From Bradyrhizobium sp. 1 (lineage in GTDB: Bacteria > Pseudomonadota > Alphaproteobacteria > Rhizobiales > Xanthobacteraceae), in the NCBI RefSeq assembly GCF_023073315.1, contig NZ_JADPJH010000002.1, positions 62,001-126,000 of the forward strand: DNA of 64,000 nucleotides. Direction: 5' to 3'. The notes under the pieces are model-generated. The model saw only the letters and a program-made list of their open reading frames with translations, was not told the origin of the DNA and ran no database searches. The number at the start of each line of letters is the position of its first letter. Positions within the stretch are counted from its first letter, which is position 1. Positions 49,600 to 58,029 of the stretch are shown here, one piece after another. The position numbers and the translations under genes are program-made.

Positions 49600-50362
49600 G
49601 TCCGAGATAGGCCTCGATCACGGCGGGATCGTTGCGGATCACATCGGGTGTTCCCTCGGCGATGATGCGGCCATAGTTGAGCACGACGATGCGATCCGAC
49701 ACCGTCATCACCATCGGCATATCGTGCTCGACCAGCAGGATGGTGATGCCGCGGTCACGAATGCTGCGGATCAGCTCGACGAACCGGTGCGTCTCCGAGG
49801 CATTCATGCCGGAGACGGGCTCGTCGAGCAGCAGCATTGACGGCTCGGCCGCGAGCGCCAGCGCGACGCCGACGAGACGCTGCTCGCCATAGGAGAGCGA
49901 GCCGGCCGCGTCATGCGCGCGGCGTTCGAGACCGACCCATTCGATCAATTCGCTCGCCCGCTGCCGCAGCTTGCGCTCCGAGGCGCGTGCGCTGGGCAGC
50001 CCGAGGATGGCGTCGAGCAGCCGGACCCGGCCCTGACGATGCAAGCCGATCAGGAGATTGTCGTAGACGGTGTCGTTGGGAAACACGCTGGTGCGCTGGA
50101 AGGTACGGATCAGGCCGAGGTCGGCGATCTCGTGCGGCTTCAATCCGTTGAGCGCGGTGTCACGATAGGTGACGCGGCCCGCGCTCGGCGTGAGGAAACC
50201 GGTCATCACGTTGAAGGCGGTGGTCTTGCCCGCGCCGTTCGGCCCGATCAGGCTGACGATCTCGCCGTCGCCCACGGTAAAACTCATGTCGGAGATCGCG
50301 ACCAGCCCGCCGAAGCGGACGGCAACCTGCTCGATCGTCATGGCAACGCTGCGCGCCGTCAT
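49580..50362 (-). CDS. Branched-chain amino-acid-type ABC ATPase (LivG-like)
   Basis: A 260-residue ATPase with Walker A GPNGAGKTTAFN, the LivG insertion DLGLIRTFQRTSVFPNDTV, signature LSYGEQRLVGV and Walker B MLLLDEPVSGMN. The ATG at 50362 overlaps the LivM-like stop by one base; a longer open frame upstream runs through LivM in the wrong frame and is not coding. It pairs with the LivF-like ATPase. Confidence 0.93.
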   Translation of the reverse strand: MTARSVAMTIEQVAVRFGGLVAISDMSFTVGDGEIVSLIGPNGAGKTTAFNVMTGFLTPSAGRVTYRDTALNGLKPHEIADLGLIRTFQRTSVFPNDTVYDNLLIGLHRQGRVRLLDAILGLPSARASERKLRQRASELIEWVGLERRAHDAAGSLSYGEQRLVGVALALAAEPSMLLLDEPVSGMNASETHRFVELIRSIRDRGITILLVEHDMPMVMTVSDRIVVLNYGRIIAEGTPDVIRNDPAVIEAYLGHGAARA

Positions 50363-51399
50363 CACGCCCGCTCCTCGATGCCGGTCTCGGTGAGCGCCAA
50401 CGCTTTCGCCCCGCTCCGCCGCCTCGACAAACGCTGCGCCGGCGAAGGCACGATGCCACGCGGCAGCACGAACAGGATCGCCATGAGCACACCGCCATAG
50501 GCGATCCACTGCGCCTCCGGCGCCATCACCGGCCGCAGCGCGACCGGCAGCAGCCCGAAGATGAGGCCGCCGACGACGGGACCTGCCAGCGAGCCCTTGC
50601 CGCCGCTGATCACCATGATCACCATGGTGACGGTGTTGATGAAGGCGAACACCTCCGGGTCGATGATCCGGATGTAATGCGCATAAAGGCTGCCGGCCGC
50701 GCCCGCAATCGCAGCCGAGATCACCGCGGCTATCGTCAGGGTCTTGGTCACGTCGATGCCGACGGAGACGGCCAGCGTCTCGTTCTCCATCAGTCCGCGC
50801 ATGGCGCGGCCGAAATGGGAACGAACGAGGCGGGCGATCAGGAGATAGGCAATCAGCGCGACGACCAGCACGAAATAGTAGTTCTGCATCTTGGTGCGCA
50901 GCGTCAACTCGCCGAAACCGGGCAACGGCAGCGCGATGGACGGAATGTTGGTCAGCGCCAGCGGTCCCTGCGTCAGCTCGACCCAGTTCAGCGCGACCAG
51001 CCGCACGACCTCGGCAAAGGAGATCGTCACGATGACGAAATAAGCGCCGCGAACCCGGAACGAGAGCAGTCCGACGAAATAACCGCACAATCCGGCAGCC
51101 AGAATCGCGAACACCAGCCCCAGGATTGGCGGCCACGGTTCGTGGACCACGCGAAAGCCTCCGGGCAGGCCGAAATCGAAGCCGAGCGACGTCAGCGCAC
51201 TCACATAGGCGCCGATGCCGAAGAAGGCGATGTGACCGAGGCTGAGCTGGCCGGTGAAGCCAAGCAGCAGATTGAGGCTCATCGCGCCGATGACGAAGAT
51301 GCCGGTCGTGATCAGCGCGTTGAGCAGATAGGGATCGCGCAGCCAGAGCGGCACCGAGGCCAATGCTGCGACGGCGAGGATGGTGATGGCTACCTTCAT
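50362..51399 (-). CDS. Branched-chain amino-acid-type ABC permease (LivM-like)
   Basis: A 345-residue membrane protein with about ten hydrophobic segments and the LivM motifs LLLGFTGQLSLGHIAFFGIG and SHFGRAMRGLMENETLAVSV. It overlaps the LivH-like gene by 4 bp. The C-terminal tail (LSRRRSGAKALALTETGIEE) is cytoplasmic and extends past the last membrane helix. Confidence 0.93.
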   Translation of the reverse strand: MKVAITILAVAALASVPLWLRDPYLLNALITTGIFVIGAMSLNLLLGFTGQLSLGHIAFFGIGAYVSALTSLGFDFGLPGGFRVVHEPWPPILGLVFAILAAGLCGYFVGLLSFRVRGAYFVIVTISFAEVVRLVALNWVELTQGPLALTNIPSIALPLPGFGELTLRTKMQNYYFVLVVALIAYLLIARLVRSHFGRAMRGLMENETLAVSVGIDVTKTLTIAAVISAAIAGAAGSLYAHYIRIIDPEVFAFINTVTMVIMVISGGKGSLAGPVVGGLIFGLLPVALRPVMAPEAQWIAYGGVLMAILFVLPRGIVPSPAQRLSRRRSGAKALALTETGIEERA

Positions 51400-52289
51400 C
51401 CGACGCGCTCCGCGCGCGCGAACAGGCCGGTCGGCTTGAAGATGAGGACCGCGATGATGATCACAAAACCCATGGCGTCGCGGTAGCCGGATGAGACATA
51501 GCCGGCGCCGAGCTCCTCGGCCAGCGCCAGAATGAAGCCGCCGATCACCGCACCCGTGATGTTGCCGAGGCCGCCGAGGATGACGATCGCGAACGCCTTG
51601 ACGGCGGCGAGGTCACCCATCTGCGGAAAGATGACGTAGACCGGCCCGAGCAGAGCGCCTGCCGCGGCGGCAAGGCTGGAGCCAATCGCGAAGGTCGAAG
51701 TGTAGATCATGTCGACATTGACGCCCATCAGCGAGGCCGTGTCGTGATCCTGGAACGTCGCCCGCATCGCGCGTCCGAGGCTGGTCTTGTTGATCAGCAG
51801 ATACGTCACCACGATCAGCAGCGCCGCGGCGGCCAGGACGAACAGGCGCAGCCACGATACCGACACCGGTCCAAGCACCAGGGGCGCATCGGGAAACGGC
51901 GTCGATACCGATTTGGCGACACCGCCCCAGATCCACAGCGTGCCCGATTGCATCGCGATCCAGGCGCCGATCATGACCAGCATCGTGGTGTCGATGTCGG
52001 AGCCGCGCAGCGGCCGCAGCAATGTCAGCTCGATGGCGGCTCCCAGCAGCCACCCGGCCAGCACCGCCACGGGCAATGCCAGGAAGAAGTTCAGTCCGAA
52101 CTGCTGCACCACGATGAACATGATGTAGGCGCCGAACGTGTAGAGCACGCCGTGCGTGAAATTCACGACGTTCATGATGCCGAAGATCAAGGTCAGCCCG
52201 ATGCCCAGCAGCGCATAGGTGCCGCCGAGCACGAGCATGTTGACCAGATGCTGGAGAAACTCGCTCAAAGCCGTTCCCGAATAATCCAC
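51396..52289 (-). CDS. Branched-chain amino-acid-type ABC permease (LivH-like)
   Basis: A 297-residue permease with the LivH signatures LGGTYALLGIGLTLIFGIMN and TSLGRAMRATFQDHDTASLM, and about eight membrane segments. It follows the binding-protein gene by 46 bp in an otherwise tightly overlapping liv-like cluster. Confidence 0.93.
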   Translation of the reverse strand: MDYSGTALSEFLQHLVNMLVLGGTYALLGIGLTLIFGIMNVVNFTHGVLYTFGAYIMFIVVQQFGLNFFLALPVAVLAGWLLGAAIELTLLRPLRGSDIDTTMLVMIGAWIAMQSGTLWIWGGVAKSVSTPFPDAPLVLGPVSVSWLRLFVLAAAALLIVVTYLLINKTSLGRAMRATFQDHDTASLMGVNVDMIYTSTFAIGSSLAAAAGALLGPVYVIFPQMGDLAAVKAFAIVILGGLGNITGAVIGGFILALAEELGAGYVSSGYRDAMGFVIIIAVLIFKPTGLFARAERVG

Positions 52290-52335
52290 AATCTGGCGAG
52301 AGCGGCGGTATGCCGCCCTCGCCCTTGACCGGACG

Positions 52336-53490
52336 TCAGAGCGTCTTCATCTCGACCTTGCCGTCGTTGATTTCGATGAGATAGACGTTCGGCTGGCTCT
52401 GGCCGCTCTCCTTGCCCTCGGGGCCGGACTTGCGGAACACGATGTCCCCGTTCAGCCCCTTGACGTTGATGTCCCAGAGCGCCGCCTTGATCGCGGCAGG
52501 CTCGGCCTTGCCGGCCTTCTCGATCGCGGCTGCCGCGGTGCGGATGCCGTCATAGCCGCGGAAACTCTCGGTGCAGCCGGCGAACTCGAAGCCGCGCTTC
52601 TTCCATTCCGTGATGAAGTAGTTGGTCGCCTCCGGGTTCGGCGTCTTGTCCGGGAACCAGGGCAGGAAGGTGGTCAGATGCATGGTGCCGTTGGCGGCTG
52701 CTCCCGCCTGGGCGATGATCTGGTCCGGGTTCTGCGAGCCGCCGGTGGTGATGATGCGCTTCTTCAAGCCGAGTGCTGCCGCCTGCTTGAAGATCAGCGT
52801 GAGCTGATCCACCGCGGTGGTGACGATGACAGTCTCGGAATCCGAGCTCTTGATCTTGGAGAGCTGGGCACTCATGTCCTGCGCGCCCTGATCCATGGTC
52901 TCGACCAGGCCGATGGTGATGCCCTTGTCCTTCATCATCTTGCTGAAATCCTCGGCGGTGCCGCGGCCCCAGTCGTTGTTGATGACGAGGAAGTCGACCT
53001 TCTTCAGCGCGAGCTTGTCGACGATGCCCTTGAACGCGGCGGCCTCGATCGCCGAGGGCGGCGAGATGCGGAAGATGAAGGGATTGCCGGTCGTCGTGAT
53101 CTTGCCGGAGGACGACGTCTCCACCACCATCGGCGTCTCGTATTCCATCAGCTTCGGCATCACCGCGAGCGTCAGGCTCGAGCCCCAGGCGCCCATCAGC
53201 ACCGGCACCTTGTCGCTGGTGATGAGCTTTTCGGCGACGGCGGCGGCTTCCGTCGGGTTGCTCTTGTTGTCCTCGATGACCAGCTCGATCTTCTTGCCGA
53301 GAACGCCACCCTTGGCGTTGATTTCGTCGGCGGCGATCTTGGCACCGTTGACGACGTAGGTACCTGATGCGGCGAAGGCGCCGGTGAGCGGCTCATTGAC
53401 GCCGATCTTGATGGTCTGCGCCCCTGCCGTGCCGCCGAACAAGGCCGTGGCCAGCGCGATTGTCCCAACCAATCCGAGTGCTCGTGTCAT
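52336..53490 (-). CDS. Branched-chain amino-acid/amide-type ABC substrate-binding protein (LivK-like)
   Basis: A 384-residue periplasmic protein with signal peptide (LVGTIALATALFGGTAGAQ) and mature start TIKIGVNEPLTGAFAASGTY, typical of HAAT-family receptors. AWGSSLTLAVMPKLMEY and FVINNDWGRG-type regions line the ligand site. The ATG at 53490 follows GGAGAGACAAC; the frame is open further upstream only because tandem repeats there lack stops. The ligand probably matches the amide or heterocycle substrate of this operon. Confidence 0.9.
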   Translation of the reverse strand: MTRALGLVGTIALATALFGGTAGAQTIKIGVNEPLTGAFAASGTYVVNGAKIAADEINAKGGVLGKKIELVIEDNKSNPTEAAAVAEKLITSDKVPVLMGAWGSSLTLAVMPKLMEYETPMVVETSSSGKITTTGNPFIFRISPPSAIEAAAFKGIVDKLALKKVDFLVINNDWGRGTAEDFSKMMKDKGITIGLVETMDQGAQDMSAQLSKIKSSDSETVIVTTAVDQLTLIFKQAAALGLKKRIITTGGSQNPDQIIAQAGAAANGTMHLTTFLPWFPDKTPNPEATNYFITEWKKRGFEFAGCTESFRGYDGIRTAAAAIEKAGKAEPAAIKAALWDINVKGLNGDIVFRKSGPEGKESGQSQPNVYLIEINDGKVEMKTL

Positions 53491-53520
53491 GTTGTCTCTC
53501 CAAATCCCACGCTGTTGATG

Positions 53521-53574
53521 TCTTGCAGTCCAGGTCTTGCAGTCAGGTCTTGCAGTCCAGATCTTGCAGTTCAG
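53521..53574. repeat. Four tandem 13-14-bp repeats (TCTTGCAGTCCAGG)
   Basis: Four consecutive imperfect copies of TCTTGCAGTCCAGG lie between the LivK-like start and the CoxS-CoxG fusion stop. No coding function is evident. Such arrays can vary in copy number and lie here in the mRNA leader of the transporter genes. Confidence 0.8.
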
Positions 53575-53585
53575 GCCTCGCCACT

Positions 53586-53602
53586 CGGCGCGAACCGCGC
53601 CG
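53586..53602 (-). terminator. Hairpin directly after the CoxS-CoxG fusion stop
   Basis: CGGCGCG and CGCGCCG form a perfect 7-bp stem with an AAC loop, 1 bp after the stop codon on the minus strand and just before the tandem repeats. It lacks a T-run, so it may be a 3'-end stabiliser or attenuator separating hydroxylase and transporter expression. Confidence 0.5.
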
Positions 53603-53603
53603 G

Positions 53604-54797
53604 TCATTCCGCGCTACCTTTTCCGGTGAAGACGCGGCCAAACATGCGCGCAAGCCGGGCGCGCAAAACGTCCGATGCGATCGACCAGAAGCTGAGCTCG
53701 GCCGCCGACCTCGATGGTGCGCCCGACATGTGGCGATCGAGATTTCCCGCGAACTCCGCAATCAGGCGTCTGGCGAGATCGCGCACCAGGCCGGGCCGGC
53801 CGAATTGCGCCAGCATTCCCGTGAGCGTGTAGCCGATCGACAGTTCGACGGCGGTCGCAGCGCCGCCTTCGAGCGGAACGAGGCGATAGCGGATTTCACC
53901 TTGCGTCGCCGAATGGCTGCGCTGGTCGGTGCCGATCCCGACAATGCGGCCGGCGAGCGTTGCGGGATCGCGTTCGATGCGCGCGGCGCCCTCGAAGGCC
54001 GCCGCGATCGGCCCGAGCCTGACGCGGATCGAGCCTTCGACGCGCTCGGGCCTCGGCGGTGCCGTCAGCGATACGCCGGGAAGGCAGGCGGCGATGGCCG
54101 CGATATCGTCGAACATCGCGAACACTTTTGCCGGCGGGTGCGGCAGCGTGAAGCGCTGGTCGAGCACAGTTGCCGGAGTGAAGTCCGGGATTCGACCCGG
54201 CGTGGCACTCTCCGATGCCGGTGCCAACGCCTGCCGCGCACGTTGCAGTTCTTCTCGGCTGGAGGTGGCTCGCCCCGATCCGGCGGGGCCGAGATGGGTG
54301 CGGCCACCATCGGCCTGCGGCGCGATGTTGCGTGCGCGCCGGGCCTCGATGACGGACTGCACGGCCCGCACGATCCCGACATATCCGGTGCAGCGACAGA
54401 GATTGCCGCTGAGGCCGACACGAATGCGCCGCTCGTCGGCGTCGGGCAGACGCAGCACCAGGTCGCGCGCCGAGACCAGCATGCCGGGCGTGCAATAGCC
54501 GCATTGAAGGGCGTGTTCCCGCGTGAAGGCCGCGCGCAGCTCGGTGGTGACCTCGTCCGCGTCGAGGCCTTCGATCGTGGTGACATCGGCGCCCTCGCAA
54601 GCCACCGCATAGGTGATGCAGGAGCGCGCCGGCACGCCGTCGAGCAGCACGGTGCAGGCGCCGCAGACGCCGTGCTCGCAGCCAAGGTGCGTGCCGGTCA
54701 AATCGAGCCTCTCGCGCACGAAATCGGCCAGGCTGGTGCGCGGCTCGGCCGACAGCTCGACCGCGCGGCGATTGACGTGAAGCGCGATCATGGTCAT
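53604..54797 (-). CDS. Fusion of 2Fe-2S small subunit (CoxS-like) and CoxG-like SRPBCC domain
   Basis: A 397-residue two-domain protein. Residues 1-160 are the hydroxylase small subunit with Cys40, Cys45, Cys48 and Cys60 (CEHGVCGAC and later Cys) and Cys99, Cys102, Cys134, Cys136 (QCGYC, CRC). A 40-residue linker leads to a CoxG-type SRPBCC domain (about 205-360: LPHPPAKVFAMFDDIAAIAA, LTAPPRPERVEGSIRVRLG) and an amphipathic C-terminus. CoxG anchors or recruits CO-dehydrogenase-like enzymes to the membrane, so the fusion would tether the complex. The start overlaps the FAD subunit stop by 4 bp. Confidence 0.9.
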   Translation of the reverse strand: MTMIALHVNRRAVELSAEPRTSLADFVRERLDLTGTHLGCEHGVCGACTVLLDGVPARSCITYAVACEGADVTTIEGLDADEVTTELRAAFTREHALQCGYCTPGMLVSARDLVLRLPDADERRIRVGLSGNLCRCTGYVGIVRAVQSVIEARRARNIAPQADGGRTHLGPAGSGRATSSREELQRARQALAPASESATPGRIPDFTPATVLDQRFTLPHPPAKVFAMFDDIAAIAACLPGVSLTAPPRPERVEGSIRVRLGPIAAAFEGAARIERDPATLAGRIVGIGTDQRSHSATQGEIRYRLVPLEGGAATAVELSIGYTLTGMLAQFGRPGLVRDLARRLIAEFAGNLDRHMSGAPSRSAAELSFWSIASDVLRARLARMFGRVFTGKGSAE

Positions 54798-55630
54798 GCC
54801 GCCGCCTCCAGGACGGCGCGCTTGAGCACGCTGACATGGATATGGCGCTGCGCGGCATCGTCGATGCCGGCCTTGGTCAGAAGCGCATCGGCGACGCTGA
54901 CGTCGAAACGCTGCTTGTAGTCGGCCGCAATACGCCCGCCGAACAGCTCGGCGGCATCGGTCACGACGATCGGCGTCGTGTCGATTGCGCCGATCACGAC
55001 GCGCGCCGAAGCGGCAGCCGGATCGACCAGCACCGCGCCGATGGCATGGGCGAACTCGCCGGTCTTGCGGCAGCTCTTGGCATAGCCCCAATGGGACGAA
55101 ACCGTTCGTGTCGGCACATGAACGGCTTCGACGATCTCGCCGGCACGCAGCGCCGATTCAAGCGCGCCGACGACGAAGGCCTGGATCGCCATGGTGCGCG
55201 CACCCGTGAGGCTGCGCAGCGTGACCCGCGCGCCCAAAGCGGCGAGCGCCGAAACCCAGTCCGCGGCGGGGTCGGCGTGGCTGAGCGATCCGCCGATGGT
55301 GCCCCGATTGCGCACAGCGCGATAGGCGATGTTGGCCGCGACGGCGCGCATGGCGCCGCGCGTCACGTCGGCCGTGCGTCCGTCCTCGATGTCGGCATGC
55401 GTGACCAGGGCCCCGAGCACGAGTTCGCCACCGGAGACCTCGGCACGCTTGAGCTCGGCCAGGCCGGAGATGTCGACGATCAGCTCCGGCTGCACCAGCC
55501 GCAGATTGAGCATCGGACCGAGCGACTGGCCGCCCGCGATGATCTTTGCAGAGCCGGTGCTTGCGGCCAGCATCGACAGGGCCGCATCGAGATCGCGCGG
55601 GCGCTCGTAGCTGAAGGGCGCCGGCTTCAT
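54794..55630 (-). CDS. Molybdenum hydroxylase FAD-binding medium subunit (CoxM-like, second set)
   Basis: A 278-residue FAD subunit with KIIAGGQSLGPMLNLRLV (FAD diphosphate loop near residues 33-50) and AYRAVRNRGTIGGSLSHADP (about 107-126). It overlaps both the fusion gene and the molybdenum subunit by 4 bp, giving operon order L-M-S/G. Together these form a complete molybdenum hydroxylase distinct from the one at 2493-6424. Confidence 0.93.
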   Translation of the reverse strand: MKPAPFSYERPRDLDAALSMLAASTGSAKIIAGGQSLGPMLNLRLVQPELIVDISGLAELKRAEVSGGELVLGALVTHADIEDGRTADVTRGAMRAVAANIAYRAVRNRGTIGGSLSHADPAADWVSALAALGARVTLRSLTGARTMAIQAFVVGALESALRAGEIVEAVHVPTRTVSSHWGYAKSCRKTGEFAHAIGAVLVDPAAASARVVIGAIDTTPIVVTDAAELFGGRIAADYKQRFDVSVADALLTKAGIDDAAQRHIHVSVLKRAVLEAAA

Positions 55631-58020
55631 GCCGCGCTCCTTTCGGCGGCGCGTGCAGCCAGCACGGCTGCGACTACACGATGCGGCGTGATCGGCGACT
55701 GCATCATTTCGACACCGAGCGGACGCAGCGCGTCGTTGACTGCGTTGGCGATCGCGGCCGGCGGCGCAATTGCCCCGCCCTCGCCGATGCCCTTCACGCC
55801 GAACTGCGTATAGGGCGACGGCGTCTCCATGTGATCGAGGCGCGCGGCCGGCACCTCTGTCGGGCCCGGCAGCAGATAATCGGCGAGCGTCGTCGCCAGC
55901 GGCTGACCGGAGGCATCGAACGGCATTTCCTCGTAGAGCGCGGTGCCGATGCCTTGCGCGAGACCGCCATAGATCTGGCCGTCGACGACGAGCGGATTGA
56001 CCAGCACGCCGCCGTCCTCGACGATCACATAGTCAAGAATTTCCACCTCGCCGAGATCAGGATCGACCGCGACGAGCGCCGCATGCGCGGCGTAGCTGAA
56101 GGTGCCGCTGTCGCGCACGGGCTTGTAGCCCTGCGTCACTTCCAGCCCGCCGGGATCGACGTCGGCCGGCAGGTCCTGCGGGCGGCGATACCAGGTGTGG
56201 GCGATCGCCTTCAGGCTGACGCTGCCGTTGACGCCGCGCACCTCGCCATTCTGCAACACCACCGCGGCCGGATCGTGCTGCAACAGTTTTGCGCCGATAC
56301 GTCTGGCGCGTTCGCCGAGCTCGCGGCAGGCAGTCGCCACCGCACCGCCCGCCATCACCATCGAGCGCGAGCCCCAGGTGCCGGTCGAATAGGGCGTCAT
56401 CGCGGTGTCGCCGAGGATGATACGGATTTTTGCGACGTCGATGCCGAGCATCTCGTGCGCGACCTGGGCGAGCGTGGTCTCCAGGCCCTGCCCGTGCGAA
56501 TGCACGCCGACGCGCAATTCGAGACCGCCATCCGGCGTCAGCCGTGCGGATGCCTGCTCGTGACCCGGCACCATCGGAATGCCCCAACCGGCATAAACCG
56601 AGGTGCCGTGCGCGGCCTGCTCGCAATAGATCGAGATTCCGACGCCGATGCGGCGGCCGTCGGCCTCGCCCTCGCGTTGCCTGACGCGAATGGAATCGAT
56701 GTCGATCGCGGCCAGCGCGCGGCGCATCGCTTCCGGATAATCGCCGCTGTCAAAATGCTTCCTGGTGATGTTGTCGAACGGCATCTGCTCCGGCAGCACC
56801 AGATTGCGCAACCTGACTTCACCGGGCTCAAGGCCGGCTTCGGCCGCGACGAGATCGAGCATCAATTCCAGCGCGAAGCACACGCCGGTGCGCGCCACGC
56901 CGCGATAGGGCAGGATCGGGCATTTGTTGGTGGCGACCGAGAAGGTGCGGCAGCGATAGGCCGGCATCTTGTAGGGGCCGGGCAAAATGCTCGCGACTTG
57001 CGCGGCTTCGAGACAGGCGGAGAACGGATAGGACGAGTAGGCGCCGGAATCCACCGTCGCCTCGCAATCGATGCCGCGCAACGTGCCGTCTCGGTCGGCA
57101 TAGAGCGTGATCTTGTAATGATGCTCGCGGCAATTGGAGCTGGCGACGAGATGCTCGCGGCGATCCTCGATCCAGCGCACGGGATGGCCGCGCTGCATGG
57201 TCAGCCAGGACAGGCAGACCTCTTCAGGCAGCAAAATCCCCTTGTGGCCGAAGCCGCCGCCGACATCGGGCGAGATGACGCGGATCCGGCCCTCCTCCAT
57301 ATCAAGGCATTCGGCAAGGCCGCTGCGCGTGATGTGCGGCATCTGCGCCGCCGAATGCAGCGTCAGCTGGTCGAGCCGCCGGTCGAACGTCGCGACCACG
57401 CCGCGCCCCTCCAGCGGCGACATGCATTGCCGCGCGGTCGAGATCTCGCGCGTCACCTTGATCGGCGCGTCGAATGCTGCGGAAATATCGACCTCGTAAT
57501 TGGTCTCCAGGAAAACGTTGTCGCCCCAATGCTCGTGCACCAGCGCCGAGCCGGGCTCACGCGCCTTCAGCATGTCGGTGATCGCAGGCAGCTCCTCCAG
57601 ATCGAGCGTCACGGAGGCCGCGATGTCCTCGGCCTCGGCGCGCGTCGGCGCGAGGCACATCGCGACGAGCTCGCCAACCTGGCGGACCTTGCCGGTGGCG
57701 AGCACCGGCTGCTCGGAAATCTTGAAACCCGGAAGTCCCGAGACCGCACGGATCGGCTTGATGCCGACGAGGTCTGCTGCCGTGAACACGCTGCCGCGAT
57801 GGTGTTCGGGCACGTGGATGCCGCGAATCCGCGCATGCGCCAGCGGGCTGCGCACGAAGGCGACATCGTGCAGGCCGGCGAGCCTGATGTCGGCGACGTA
57901 CTGGCCGCGGCCGCGCATCAGGCGGTCGTCTTCCTTCCGCGGCAGCCGTGCGCCTACGCCCTGCCCGGAGCTGCCTGAAGGAAACTCTCGCTCGTTGCGC
58001 AAATCCGCGCCCTCCTTCAC
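55627..58020 (-). CDS. Molybdenum hydroxylase large subunit (CoxL/XDH-like, unsplit)
   Basis: A 797-residue molybdopterin-binding subunit in one chain. It shows the hammerhead start GRGQYVADIRLAGLHDVAFV, DVGGGFGHKG, the active-site loop PYRGVARTG (not the AYRCSFR of true CO dehydrogenase) and the catalytic C-terminal motif QFGVKGIGEGG with its Glu. It is therefore a hydroxylase of unknown substrate rather than a CO dehydrogenase. It begins with GTG 9 bp after the amidohydrolase stop. N-heteroaromatic or purine-type hydroxylation fits the neighbouring permease and amidases. Confidence 0.92.
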   Translation of the reverse strand: MKEGADLRNEREFPSGSSGQGVGARLPRKEDDRLMRGRGQYVADIRLAGLHDVAFVRSPLAHARIRGIHVPEHHRGSVFTAADLVGIKPIRAVSGLPGFKISEQPVLATGKVRQVGELVAMCLAPTRAEAEDIAASVTLDLEELPAITDMLKAREPGSALVHEHWGDNVFLETNYEVDISAAFDAPIKVTREISTARQCMSPLEGRGVVATFDRRLDQLTLHSAAQMPHITRSGLAECLDMEEGRIRVISPDVGGGFGHKGILLPEEVCLSWLTMQRGHPVRWIEDRREHLVASSNCREHHYKITLYADRDGTLRGIDCEATVDSGAYSSYPFSACLEAAQVASILPGPYKMPAYRCRTFSVATNKCPILPYRGVARTGVCFALELMLDLVAAEAGLEPGEVRLRNLVLPEQMPFDNITRKHFDSGDYPEAMRRALAAIDIDSIRVRQREGEADGRRIGVGISIYCEQAAHGTSVYAGWGIPMVPGHEQASARLTPDGGLELRVGVHSHGQGLETTLAQVAHEMLGIDVAKIRIILGDTAMTPYSTGTWGSRSMVMAGGAVATACRELGERARRIGAKLLQHDPAAVVLQNGEVRGVNGSVSLKAIAHTWYRRPQDLPADVDPGGLEVTQGYKPVRDSGTFSYAAHAALVAVDPDLGEVEILDYVIVEDGGVLVNPLVVDGQIYGGLAQGIGTALYEEMPFDASGQPLATTLADYLLPGPTEVPAARLDHMETPSPYTQFGVKGIGEGGAIAPPAAIANAVNDALRPLGVEMMQSPITPHRVVAAVLAARAAERSAA

Positions 58021-58029
58021 CGCCCGGCC

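Noticed and set aside
53521..53574. Tandem repeats as a CRISPR array
   Set aside because: The units are contiguous with no spacers, only 13-14 bp long, and no cas genes are present.
55681..57978. Very long open frame opposite the second molybdenum subunit gene, and similar long antisense frames opposite 2493-4700 and 15500-17700
   Set aside because: High third-position GC leaves few stops on the opposite strand; the translations are Arg/Gly/His-rich with no family motifs, while the sense frames carry clear domains.
55627..58020. True aerobic CO dehydrogenase (coxL)
   Set aside because: The active-site loop reads PYRGVARTG rather than the AYRCSFR motif of CO-oxidising enzymes, so it is a related hydroxylase.
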